Below are positions 52,640-64,000 of a stretch of 64,000 nucleotides of DNA, in pieces. The stretch covers positions 31,088 through 95,087 of the forward strand of contig CAIRJF010000029.1 of assembly GCA_903878805.1 (NCBI GenBank), given 5' to 3'. Position numbers and translations under genes: made by a program. This DNA comes from an uncultured Verrucomicrobia subdivision 3 bacterium. Lineage in GTDB: Bacteria > Verrucomicrobiota > Verrucomicrobiia > Limisphaerales > UBA11358. Each line of letters begins with the position of its first letter. The stretch's first letter is position 1. The notes beneath the pieces were generated by a model. That model did not search any database and had not been told where the DNA came from. It saw nothing but the letters and a program-made list of their open reading frames with translations.

Positions 52640-54663
52640 GTGCCTGTCACGAAACTCCGGCTCCGGCTTCTAGCATAGCGCAGCATCACGCGTTCACGCT
52701 GGCGCTCGTCGGCAATCCCAACGCGGGTAAAACCACTTTGTTCAACGCGCTCACAGGTCTGCGCGCCAAAACGGCAAATTTTCCTGGCACGACAGTCGAA
52801 CGTAAAGTCGGGCGGCTGCATCTGGATCATAAACAAATTGTCGTGGTGGATTTGCCCGGACTTTACAGCCTCGACAGCCAATCTCCGGACGAAAAACTTG
52901 CCGCCGATGCGTTGCAAGGAAAGTTGGAGCACACCGCGCCGAACGCTGTGCTCGTTGTGGTGGACGCTACGAATCTTGAACGAAACCTTTTTCTGGCGAG
53001 TCAGGTTTTAGAATTGAAATGTCCCGTCGTCGTCGCGTTGAACATGATGGACATGGCGCGTCGCGATGGCATCCGCATTGACGTGGCGAAATTGCGCGAA
53101 GAACTTGGCTGCGTGGTCGTGCCGGTGTCCGCGCGCAACGGCGAAGGCATTGAGGAATTAAAACAGGAGTTGAATCGGCTTGTCACCGGCGCGATGCCGG
53201 AAGCGGTCAATCACGTTGACCCGAATTGCGGCGGCTGCACCGGCTGCACGTTTCAGGCGCGCTACGAATGGACGGAGCAGATTTCCACGCGCGTCATGGA
53301 TTCGGCCATCGTCCAACGCTCGGTCTGGACGGACAAGCTGGATGATTATTTTACGCATCCGGTCATTGGTGTCGCCGTGTTTCACGTCGTGATGCTCGCG
53401 CTCTTCGCACTGATTTTTTGGGCAGCGCAAATTCCGATGGAGTTGATTGACCATTTATTTGCGGGCATAAAATCATGGACGGCTTCCATTTTGCCGCCGG
53501 GCGATTTGCAAAGTCTGGTTTCCGACGGTGTGGTCGGTGGCGTTGGCGGGATACTGATTTTCCTACCGCAAATCTGCATTTTATTTTTCGCGCTGTCGCT
53601 GTTGGAAGACACCGGCTACCTCTCTCGTGCTGCGTTTGTGATGGATAAAATCATGCGCAAACTCGGACTGCCGGGCAAAGCGTTCGTGCCGTTGCTCTCG
53701 GCACACGCTTGTGCGATTCCGGCCATCATGTCCACGCGCGTCATCGAAAATCCCCGCGACCGTTTGGTAACGATTCTCGTCACGCCGCTCATGGCGTGTT
53801 CGGCGCGCATTCCCGTTTACGCGATGGTCACGGCGCTTTTATTTCCGCACTCGCCGTTGAAAGCCGCGTTGGTTTTCACCGCCGCTTATGCGACGGGCGT
53901 CGTAGCAGCACTGGGCATGGCGGTAATTTTCCGAAAGACAATTTTACCCGGCGAAAGCAAACCGCTGATGATCGAATTGCCTCCGTATCGTGTGCCGGGA
54001 TTGCGCACAGCGCTGCTGCACACGTTTGACCGCGCAAAAATTTTCGTGAAGCAGGCGGGCACAATCATTTTAGTTATCTCGCTCGTTTTGTGGGCGCTGT
54101 CGTATTATCCAAAATCAAGTGCGCCCGCCGCCGCTGTCGCAATGACCGCGCAAGCAACGCAATTGGAAAAATCCGGCGACACGAATCAGGCCGCACAATT
54201 ATTTGATACTGCTGATCGCCTGACCGCACAGAATTCCTTGCAAAATTCCTTCGCCGGAAAAATCGGCCACGTCATCGAACCCGTCATCGCCCCGCTCGGC
54301 TACGACTGGCAAATCGGCATCGGCATCATCAGTTCATTCGCCGCGCGCGAAGTCATCGTCTCGACGCTGGCGATTGTTTATGGCGTGGGCAAGGACGCGG
54401 CGGACAATAATCAAACTTCACTTTACAGCACGTTACGACAAGCCAAACGCACCGATGGCACGCCCATTTTCAACGTGGCGACCTGCGCGAGTCTGTTGGT
54501 GTTTTATATTTTGGCCGCGCAATGTTTGTCCACCACCGCCGTCGTGCGACGCGAGACGAACAGTTGGAAATGGCCGCTGTTTCAAATCGCCTACATGACC
54601 GGCCTCGCGTATTTCGCGGCGTTAATTGTGTATCAAGTATTGCGTCAGTTCAGCCATGCGTGA
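52636..54663 (+). CDS. feoB: ferrous iron transporter FeoB
   Basis: A 675-residue GTP-gated Fe(II) permease of the inner membrane. The N-terminal G domain has GNPNAGKT (G26-T33, G1), FPGTT, VDLPG (G3) and NMMD (G4). A C198-G-G-C201-T-G-C204 motif follows the G domain in the region before the membrane part, and the gate/core regions follow: VPLLSAHACAIPAIM and LMACSARIPVYA. About nine helices are predicted. Translationally coupled to feoA. Confidence 0.95.
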   Translation: MSACHETPAPASSIAQHHAFTLALVGNPNAGKTTLFNALTGLRAKTANFPGTTVERKVGRLHLDHKQIVVVDLPGLYSLDSQSPDEKLAADALQGKLEHTAPNAVLVVVDATNLERNLFLASQVLELKCPVVVALNMMDMARRDGIRIDVAKLREELGCVVVPVSARNGEGIEELKQELNRLVTGAMPEAVNHVDPNCGGCTGCTFQARYEWTEQISTRVMDSAIVQRSVWTDKLDDYFTHPVIGVAVFHVVMLALFALIFWAAQIPMELIDHLFAGIKSWTASILPPGDLQSLVSDGVVGGVGGILIFLPQICILFFALSLLEDTGYLSRAAFVMDKIMRKLGLPGKAFVPLLSAHACAIPAIMSTRVIENPRDRLVTILVTPLMACSARIPVYAMVTALLFPHSPLKAALVFTAAYATGVVAALGMAVIFRKTILPGESKPLMIELPPYRVPGLRTALLHTFDRAKIFVKQAGTIILVISLVLWALSYYPKSSAPAAAVAMTAQATQLEKSGDTNQAAQLFDTADRLTAQNSLQNSFAGKIGHVIEPVIAPLGYDWQIGIGIISSFAAREVIVSTLAIVYGVGKDAADNNQTSLYSTLRQAKRTDGTPIFNVATCASLLVFYILAAQCLSTTAVVRRETNSWKWPLFQIAYMTGLAYFAALIVYQVLRQFSHA

Positions 54664-54728
54664 GCTGAACCGGAAACCTGCGCAACAAATTTATTTTCAA
54701 CGTCCAGATTATTCCGTAGCTTCGCCGC

Positions 54729-55409
54729 ATGAAAAAATTTCTTCTGCACTTTCTTGGTGCTTTAATTTTAACACTGCCAATTCACTTTGTTCGAGCCGCA
54801 GAGCCAAATCACAATTTTGCCAGATGGGAAAAAGAAATCGCCGCCTTTGAGCTGCGCGACACCACCAATCCGCCGCCCACCAACGGTGTGGAATTTATCG
54901 GCTCCTCGACCATCGGACGCTGGAAAACGCTGGCGCAGGATTTTCCCGGCCAGCCGGTTTTCAACCGTGGCTTCGGCGGTTCGGAAATCGTGGACTCCAC
55001 CCATTTTGCGCCGCGCGTGATTTTTCCCTACGCGCCCCGGATCATCGTGTTTCGCGCCGGCGGCAATGATCTCTGGGCAGGTCAATCGCCGGAACAGGTT
55101 TCTGCCGATTTCAAGGAGTTCGCAACTGTGGTCCACGCAAAATTGCCGGCGACGGAAATTATTTTTCTTTCGTTAAGTCCCAGTTTGGCGCGCTGGAAAC
55201 AGCATGAGCAGGAAAAGAAAGTAAACCAGATCATCGCAGATTTTATCCGCATGACGCCGGGATTGAAATACATCGAGACTTATGACTTGCCGCTGGGCGC
55301 CGACGGTCAGCCGCGCCCGGAATTGTTCGTGGCGGACAAATTACATTTCAACGCCGCTGGCTACAAATTGTTGACCGCACGAGTGCGACCGCTCTTCCAA
55401 CAACCCTGA
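54729..55409 (+). CDS. secreted SGNH/GDSL-family hydrolase
   Basis: A 226-residue exported esterase-like protein with a signal peptide ending near VRAAEP. Block I is FIGSSTIGRW (Ser of the SGNH set), block II NRGFGGSEI (Gly), block III FRAGGNDLWAG (Asn), and block V ADKLHFNAAGY (Asp and His). Likely deacetylates a carbohydrate or hydrolyses an ester; no specific substrate can be given. Confidence 0.87.
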   Translation: MKKFLLHFLGALILTLPIHFVRAAEPNHNFARWEKEIAAFELRDTTNPPPTNGVEFIGSSTIGRWKTLAQDFPGQPVFNRGFGGSEIVDSTHFAPRVIFPYAPRIIVFRAGGNDLWAGQSPEQVSADFKEFATVVHAKLPATEIIFLSLSPSLARWKQHEQEKKVNQIIADFIRMTPGLKYIETYDLPLGADGQPRPELFVADKLHFNAAGYKLLTARVRPLFQQP

Positions 55410-55497
55410 CCCGTGGATTCGCCCAGATGGCCTCGCGACCTTGTCGCGGGAGCCGGGCTTGCACAAAACGCCCGTTCTGGCTAGTGTGGCTAAGGTT

Positions 55498-55574
55498 GCG
55501 TCTGTAGCTCAGTTGGATAGAGCACCTGCCTTCTAAGCAGGTTGTCGCGCGTTCGATTCGCGCCAGACGCACCA
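55498..55574 (+). tRNA. tRNA-Arg (TCT anticodon)
   Basis: Acceptor stem GCGTCTG/CAGACGC, anticodon stem CCTGC/GCAGG around CTTCTAA (anticodon TCT, reading AGA/AGG), T arm with TTCGATT loop, discriminator A and encoded CCA. It lies between the GDSL gene and the convergent M16 peptidase. Confidence 0.97.
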
Positions 55575-55589
55575 CTTTTCTCCAAATTT

Positions 55590-58277
55590 TTATTTCGGCA
55601 CCGGCCCTTGCGTCACTTGCACCAAGCCGTCAGGACGAAGCCATTTGGTGAACGCCTTCTGCACATCTTTCGCGCTCAATTGAACGTAGATTTTTCCGGC
55701 GCGCACTGGTTCGTCGAGCGGCAGACCGAGCGCGGTGCGCGTGAGCCAGCCGTTCGCGATGCCATCCACGCTCGCCTCCGCCAGCGGAATGTCGCGCAGC
55801 AACATGAGCTTGGCCTGATGCAATTCGCGTTCGGAAACTTTTTTCGTCTGCATTTCTTTCAGGTCGCGGAGAATCAGCGCGCGTGCCTTGGAAACATTGG
55901 GCGGATCGCACGCGTAGGAAGATTGATAAACACCGCGTGTCAGGCCGATGTTAAAACTGGAGCTGACGAAATAAACCAATCCCGCTTTCTCGCGCAAATC
56001 GCGATACAAACGTGTCGCGTAAAAACCGCCGCCGAGAACGTGATTTCCTAATTGTAGAGCGTAATAATCAACATTCGTGCGTGTGAGCAATAAAGTTTGC
56101 GCCAGCGTCACTTTATCTTGCACGCGGCTCGCATCGGGAACGTGCGTGACGGAAACGGCGTTCGTCGGCGCGGGCGGGAATAGTGTGCTCGGTTTTTTAC
56201 CGTCGGCTTTCCAGGCGCCAAAATTCTTTTCAATTACCGCCACCGCTTCGTCCGACGAAATTTTTCCGATGACGACAATCGTCGTCATGTCTGGGCGGAA
56301 AGTGCTGGCGTAATAATTTTTGACGTCATCAATCGTCAGTGATTTGACAGTCGCTGGGCTGGTCTGGCGGGTGGAAGGATCGCCTTTCGGAAACAGCGCG
56401 GTCGTCAGCGCGTGACCGGCAATGTGGTCGGGACTTTGCAGTTCGCCCGCAACCTGCGCGGCGAGTTGTGCCTGAACAATTTTGAAATCCGCTTCTGGCA
56501 GCGCGGGCGAAAGTTGGTTGTCCGCGAGCAACTGGACGCCGCGCGCAAAATTTTCGGGCAACACTTGGAGCGAGAAATTTGCGCCGGCGGATTCATTCGC
56601 GCCGATGTCGTCGAGCGCTTTTTGAAACGACAGTCGGTCAAGCGATTTGCTGCCGTAATTGAAAAGTTGTTTCAGCGTTTCGCTCACGCCGTCCTGGCCA
56701 GCGGGCGTCTGCACGAGCGCGTTATTTTTCACGCGGCCAAACACGCTGACCGTGCCGCTGACGGTTTCTGGTTGCACGATCAGCTTGATTCCATTGGGTA
56801 AATTCGTTACGAATGGATTTAGTGCCGAAGTAGGAATGGGCAATTTGTCCGCAACCTTCTTTGCCCACGACGGCAGTTTCACGTTTTCATTTTTGGTGGA
56901 GACGAGCGATTCGCCGCCGCCAAAACTTTTGGACGAAATCGGTTTGTCCGACGGCGTCGGTGTCAGGATGGCGGAAACGGCGTGGTCAAAATCCAGATAC
57001 ATTTTGGCGATGCGGTTCACATCGGCCACGGTGACCGCGCGAAATAAATTGATGTCGTCGTCCGGCGAATTGCGGCCTTCGACGGCGACCGCTTGCGACC
57101 ACGCAGAGGCGAGGCCGGACACGGAATTTTTCTGCAATTCGGCACTGATGATTTCGCGGCGCTTGGCGGCCTCGACCAGTTCGGCGCTCACGCCGTTGGT
57201 GATTTCCGCGAGGAGAATCGCTTTAACTTGATTCAGCAAATTTGTCGAATCGCCGCCCGCCGGAAAACCCGCGATGGCGTAACCGATGCCGGCTTTGGGC
57301 AGCGTGTCATAGGAAAATTGCGCGAAGAGCGCCTGACCTTGTGGCACGAGGCCGTAAAGATTTCCGCGCTGGCTGCTCAACACATCGGACAAAATCTGCG
57401 CGGCGGCGAAGTCGGGATTTTCCGTGCCGGGAAAGCGAAACGTGATCGCGGCCATGCCGTAAGGTAAATCGGTATCAAGTCGCAAAGTGTCCGTTTTCAC
57501 AGGCGAAAAGCTGTATTCCGGCCGCTGCGGTAAAACTTTTGCGGGCAATGCGCCAAAGGTTTTTTGCACCTGCGCGAGAACCGTCTGCGGTTCGACATTG
57601 CCGACAACAACGAGCACGGCATTGTTTGGCGCATACCAGTCGTTGTGAAATTTTCGCAAATCCGCGCCGGTAGTTTTGTCGAACGACGGGCGCGTGCCGA
57701 GTGCGTCGTGTTCGTAAGGCGAGCCTTTGAACATCGCTTGCAACAGTTGCATGTAAAAAACGTATTCGGGATTCGACAAGTCCTGCGCGACTTCTTGCTC
57801 GATCGCGCCGCGTTCTTTTGTCCAAAGCGATTCGTCTGACAATAAATCCTGCATCCGTGTGGCTTCAATGCGCAGTGCGACTTCCAAATTTTCAGCGGGC
57901 GTAGTGAAAAAATATTGCGTGACGGCCTGCTGCGTGTCGGCGTTGTCGTCGCCGCCAAACGCGGCGGAAATGGCCGCGAGTTGGTCCGCGCTCAAACCGG
58001 GACTGCCGCGAAACATCATGTGTTCGGTCGCGTGCGCGGTGCCCGGAAAACCGGCGGGCGTTTCATCCGAGCCGACACGATAGTTCACCATCGTCGTGAC
58101 AACGGGCGCGATGGTGTTGCGCACAACGATGACTTGCAGGCCGTTCGTCAGCGTGGCGCGGAGAATATTTTCGCTGGTGGAAATTTGATTCGTTTCTGCG
58201 TTACTGGAAAAAATCAGCGTAGCGGTGAGAATTGAAACGAATAAAAACGCGAAAGAGTTTTTTGGGTGAGCCGTCAT
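55590..58277 (-). CDS. M16 family zinc peptidase (two-domain)
   Basis: An 895-residue periplasmic or membrane-associated peptidase, starting at the ATG at 58277. A signal-like N-terminus is followed by an active first M16 domain with H82-A-T-E85-H86 (inverted HxxEH zinc motif), a downstream glutamate in GAIEQEV, and a conserved VVVGN. Two inactive M16-type domains follow (NGIKLIV..., and a second Peptidase_M16_C region with VIGKISSDEAVAVIEK). The gene is head to head with a small metallopeptidase, only seven bases apart. Confidence 0.9.
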   Translation of the reverse strand: MTAHPKNSFAFLFVSILTATLIFSSNAETNQISTSENILRATLTNGLQVIVVRNTIAPVVTTMVNYRVGSDETPAGFPGTAHATEHMMFRGSPGLSADQLAAISAAFGGDDNADTQQAVTQYFFTTPAENLEVALRIEATRMQDLLSDESLWTKERGAIEQEVAQDLSNPEYVFYMQLLQAMFKGSPYEHDALGTRPSFDKTTGADLRKFHNDWYAPNNAVLVVVGNVEPQTVLAQVQKTFGALPAKVLPQRPEYSFSPVKTDTLRLDTDLPYGMAAITFRFPGTENPDFAAAQILSDVLSSQRGNLYGLVPQGQALFAQFSYDTLPKAGIGYAIAGFPAGGDSTNLLNQVKAILLAEITNGVSAELVEAAKRREIISAELQKNSVSGLASAWSQAVAVEGRNSPDDDINLFRAVTVADVNRIAKMYLDFDHAVSAILTPTPSDKPISSKSFGGGESLVSTKNENVKLPSWAKKVADKLPIPTSALNPFVTNLPNGIKLIVQPETVSGTVSVFGRVKNNALVQTPAGQDGVSETLKQLFNYGSKSLDRLSFQKALDDIGANESAGANFSLQVLPENFARGVQLLADNQLSPALPEADFKIVQAQLAAQVAGELQSPDHIAGHALTTALFPKGDPSTRQTSPATVKSLTIDDVKNYYASTFRPDMTTIVVIGKISSDEAVAVIEKNFGAWKADGKKPSTLFPPAPTNAVSVTHVPDASRVQDKVTLAQTLLLTRTNVDYYALQLGNHVLGGGFYATRLYRDLREKAGLVYFVSSSFNIGLTRGVYQSSYACDPPNVSKARALILRDLKEMQTKKVSERELHQAKLMLLRDIPLAEASVDGIANGWLTRTALGLPLDEPVRAGKIYVQLSAKDVQKAFTKWLRPDGLVQVTQGPVPK

Positions 58278-58284
58278 AATTTGA

Positions 58285-58749
58285 ATGTCTGACAAGGCTA
58301 AACGTGCGTCGTTCAAGAGCGAGAGAAAATTTGCTTTGGCGCCGTGCGGCGGACAAAATCAGAGTGTGAAAGCTGATTTGAAAAATAATTGGAGCAAGTT
58401 GCAGCAACTCGCGTTGGTGGAAATTGAAGCGACCGTGGCGGAACTGCCAAAACCGTTGCGGGAGCAGGCGCAAAAATTGCCGGTGACGTTTGAAAAAGCG
58501 CCGAATATCGGATTACAAGTTGATGGAATTGAAGTAGATACGCTTGGGATTTTCACGGGTTCGGAGTTCGCTGACGATGGTGGAACGGTGTTGCCACCGC
58601 AGATTATTTTGTTCCTTGAAAACCTCTGGGACCTTGCGGAAGGTGATGAAGAAGTGTTTTGCGAGGAAGTTCACACGACTTTTTTGCACGAGTTGGGACA
58701 TTTTTTTGGTCTGGACGAAGATAATTTGACGGAGCGTGGCCTTGATTAG
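58285..58749 (+). CDS. small zinc metallopeptidase (Zincin_1 family)
   Basis: A 154-residue protein carrying HExxH as HELGH (residues 135-139) followed by FFGLDED, the family's third-ligand region. Core family proteins are about 120-130 residues, and the first 27 residues here are basic and unlike the family, so the true start may be the GTG at 58366 (127 residues). Function is not established. It is divergent from the M16 gene. Confidence 0.8.
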   Translation: MSDKAKRASFKSERKFALAPCGGQNQSVKADLKNNWSKLQQLALVEIEATVAELPKPLREQAQKLPVTFEKAPNIGLQVDGIEVDTLGIFTGSEFADDGGTVLPPQIILFLENLWDLAEGDEEVFCEEVHTTFLHELGHFFGLDEDNLTERGLD

Positions 58750-58886
58750 CGTGTAAAGACAGGTGATTTTTACGGTTTAACCGTTGCCAAAAATTTTCAA
58801 AAAAACTCTTGCGCGATAACAAATGTCTGATAATCTTTCTGTCCCTTCGCGGTAGTAACCGATACGAAGGCCGGTTGAAAAACCGG

Positions 58887-58914
58887 TTGACATTGGGTTG
58901 GCTTTAATTAAGAT
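58887..58914 (+). promoter_or_regulatory. candidate rRNA promoter
   Basis: TTGACA (58887-58892, consensus) and TAAGAT (58909-58914, four of six) are 16 bases apart, in an AT-rich zone about 300 bases before 16S. It is the best promoter match in the leader. Confidence 0.45.
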
Positions 58915-58933
58915 AAACGACCCTGGCTCGATA

Positions 58934-58981
58934 CTGACAGGCCGAGTTGAAAAGAGAGTAAATTCGGCGGTCGGGTTTTTT
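58934..58981 (+). terminator. attenuator- or terminator-shaped hairpin in rRNA leader
   Basis: CTGAC (58934-58938) pairs with GTCGG (58970-58974), G58941 with C58968, and CCGAGTT (58942-58948) with AATTCGG (58961-58967), followed by T6 (58976-58981). If transcription starts near 58920 this lies just inside the leader, so it may act as an attenuator overcome by antitermination; it could instead end transcription from upstream. Confidence 0.6.
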
Positions 58982-59042
58982 GTCCCCTAAACTGGGAGAA
59001 AACAAGGCGAGCAAAGCAGAATTTTGGCGGTAAAACGCCGAC

Positions 59043-59054
59043 TGCTCTTTGAAA
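59043..59054 (+). promoter_or_regulatory. boxA-like antitermination site
   Basis: TGCTCTTTGAAA closely resembles the boxA consensus TGCTCTTTAACA bound by NusB/S10. Similar TGTTCTTTGGACAA (from 60832) and GTTCTTTGACAAC (from 61128) motifs occur downstream, before 23S. Confidence 0.5.
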
Positions 59055-59072
59055 ATTGAATTGTGCGATTAG
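59044..59072 (+). other. left arm of 16S precursor processing stem
   Basis: GCTCTTTGAAAATTGAATT... to 59072 is complementary to 60802-60829, with one bulged base, across the whole 16S gene. Such flanking stems are RNase III cleavage sites in pre-rRNA; RNase III use here is inferred. Confidence 0.85.
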
Positions 59073-59080
59073 TAAAGAGC

Positions 59081-59167
59081 CCCTTTATTATCAGCGAGTT
59101 AGATCGCTGTTGATAAGGGTTTTAACCAAAAATTAGTAAAAAGCTGCCTGATATAACAGTCGGGCAG
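59081..59167 (+). other. two hairpins before 16S
   Basis: CCCTTTATTATCAGCGA (59081-59097) pairs with TCGCTGTTGATAAGGG (59104-59119) with internal irregularities. CTGCCTGA (59144-59151) pairs with TCGGGCAG (59160-59167) with one mismatch. These leave about 19 bases before the 16S 5' end. Confidence 0.6.
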
Positions 59168-59186
59168 GAATCATCTAACGTATTTT

Positions 59187-60732
<1,546 letters not shown>

Positions 60733-60801
60733 ACCACGGGTTTGGGTTCAAAACCAAACTTCCGAGGTCGGACAACTCGTAAGAGTTGGATAGGTTCGGA
60801 G

Positions 60802-60829
60802 CTAATCGCACAATTCAATTTTCAAGAGC
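60802..60829 (+). other. right arm of 16S precursor processing stem
   Basis: CTAATCGCACAATTCAATTT... to 60829 is the reverse complement of 59044-59072 with one base difference, about 80 bases after 16S. Together they close the 16S loop. Confidence 0.85.
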
Positions 60830-60899
60830 ATTGTTCTTTGGACAATCAAGTGAATGAGATCGAACGCTGGCCAGCAGCATGAAAGTTTTTTCATCGCGT

Positions 60900-60975
60900 G
60901 GGGCTGTAGCTCAGTTGGTAGAGCGGTAGCTTTGCAAGCTATAGGTCAGGAGTTCGAATCTCCTCAGCTCCACCA
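60900..60975 (+). tRNA. tRNA-Ala (TGC anticodon)
   Basis: Acceptor GGGGCTG/CAGCTCC shows the G3-U70 alanine identity pair; anticodon loop TTTGCAA (TGC), T loop TTCGAAT, discriminator A and encoded CCA. First tRNA in the 16S-23S spacer. Confidence 0.97.
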
Positions 60976-60982
60976 AGTTTAC

Positions 60983-61056
60983 AGGCGTGTAGCTCAGTTG
61001 GTTAGAGCATGCGCTTGATAAGCGCAGGGTCACTGGTTCAACTCCAGTCACGCCTA
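60983..61056 (+). tRNA. tRNA-Ile (GAT anticodon)
   Basis: Acceptor AGGCGTG/CACGCCT, D arm GCTC-AGTTGGTTA-GAGC, anticodon stem TGCGC/GCGCA around TTGATAA (anticodon GAT), T arm ACTGG-TTCAACT-CCAGT, discriminator A. The 3' end reads CTA, so CCA must be added after transcription, unlike the alanine gene before it. Confidence 0.96.
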
Positions 61057-61213
61057 CTACTTGATTTTTTAATAATTTACGAAGTGAGTCGGCTGGATCT
61101 AGTAGTCCGGCACGGCATTTCGGTGAGTTCTTTGACAACTACACATAGGTAGATACTAGGGCAAATAATACAATTCGCTGAGTTATCCATCGTTAATTCG
61201 ATGGTATTCTTTG

Positions 61214-64000
<2,787 letters not shown>

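Larger units (their letters stand above)
58750..59186 (+). other. rRNA operon leader region
   Basis: This 437-base stretch before 16S has no convincing gene. It holds a promoter-like pair (58887-58914), a strong hairpin with T6 (58934-58981), a short GGCG/CGCC hairpin near 59024-59037, a boxA-like motif (59043), the left arm of the 16S processing stem (59044-59072) and two more hairpins (59081-59167). Confidence 0.75.

Overview
This is a 64 kb stretch of a GC-rich bacterial chromosome. The 16S rRNA gene (start of the molecule GAACGAACGCTGGCGGCGTGGATAAGAC-like) and the gene content point to Verrucomicrobiota, possibly the Pedosphaera/Limisphaerales side; this is my reading, not a database result. 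The content includes DUF1080 and FucP-type sugar genes, a Gram-negative LPS-export system and many short adjacent-gene overlaps. Nearly everything is densely packed housekeeping or respiratory sequence. I see no insertion sequence, prophage or CRISPR array.

Layout. 1-12.3 kb: the nuo operon for respiratory complex I, from the 3' end of nuoD through nuoN. It is interrupted by an antisense tRNA-Gln with a 30-bp-arm palindrome (nuoE/nuoF), by a second long palindrome of CACAGAG-type repeats (nuoG/nuoH), and by an AT-rich two-gene insertion between nuoL and nuoM. 12.3-21.2 kb: pyruvate kinase, ferredoxin, OsmC peroxidase, RsgA GTPase, a minus-strand redox/detox group (SRPBCC, DoxX, flavodoxin-fold oxidoreductase fusion, SDR) facing an HxlR regulator, a UbiD decarboxylase, a broken cupin and tRNA-Lys. 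21.3-39 kb: LptF/G permease with a GAF histidine kinase, ComM-like ATPase, GH39 glycosidase, 6-phosphogluconolactonase, DUF1080 protein, an unusual DUF455/ATP-grasp fusion, a FucP-like sugar symporter, uracil-DNA glycosylase, YraN, a TPR membrane protein, DUF486, an LptD-like outer-membrane protein and a soluble histidine kinase.

39-50 kb: ribBA, then a minus-strand aa3-type cytochrome oxidase cluster (ctaA, ctaB, coxA, coxC, coxD, two small novel membrane proteins, coxB) with a cupredoxin-like protein, ribH, and plus-strand SCO and DUF420 assembly factors. Together with complex I this gives both ends of an aerobic respiratory chain in one window. 50-58.7 kb: EgtD-like methyltransferase and a divergent dihydropteroate-synthase-like protein tail to tail, lipoprotein thioredoxin, DUF192, feoAB ferrous iron uptake, SGNH esterase, tRNA-Arg, an M16 peptidase and a small zinc metallopeptidase. 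58.8-64 kb: a ribosomal RNA operon with a structured leader, 16S, tRNA-Ala, tRNA-Ile and most of 23S (3' end outside the window).

The best candidates for under-described biology are the DUF455/ATP-grasp fusion, the AT-rich insertion inside nuo, the two small CxxC/membrane proteins of the cox cluster, the enlarged CoxC loop, the EgtD-like/DHPS-like pair, and the hairpin-terminator shape in the rRNA leader.
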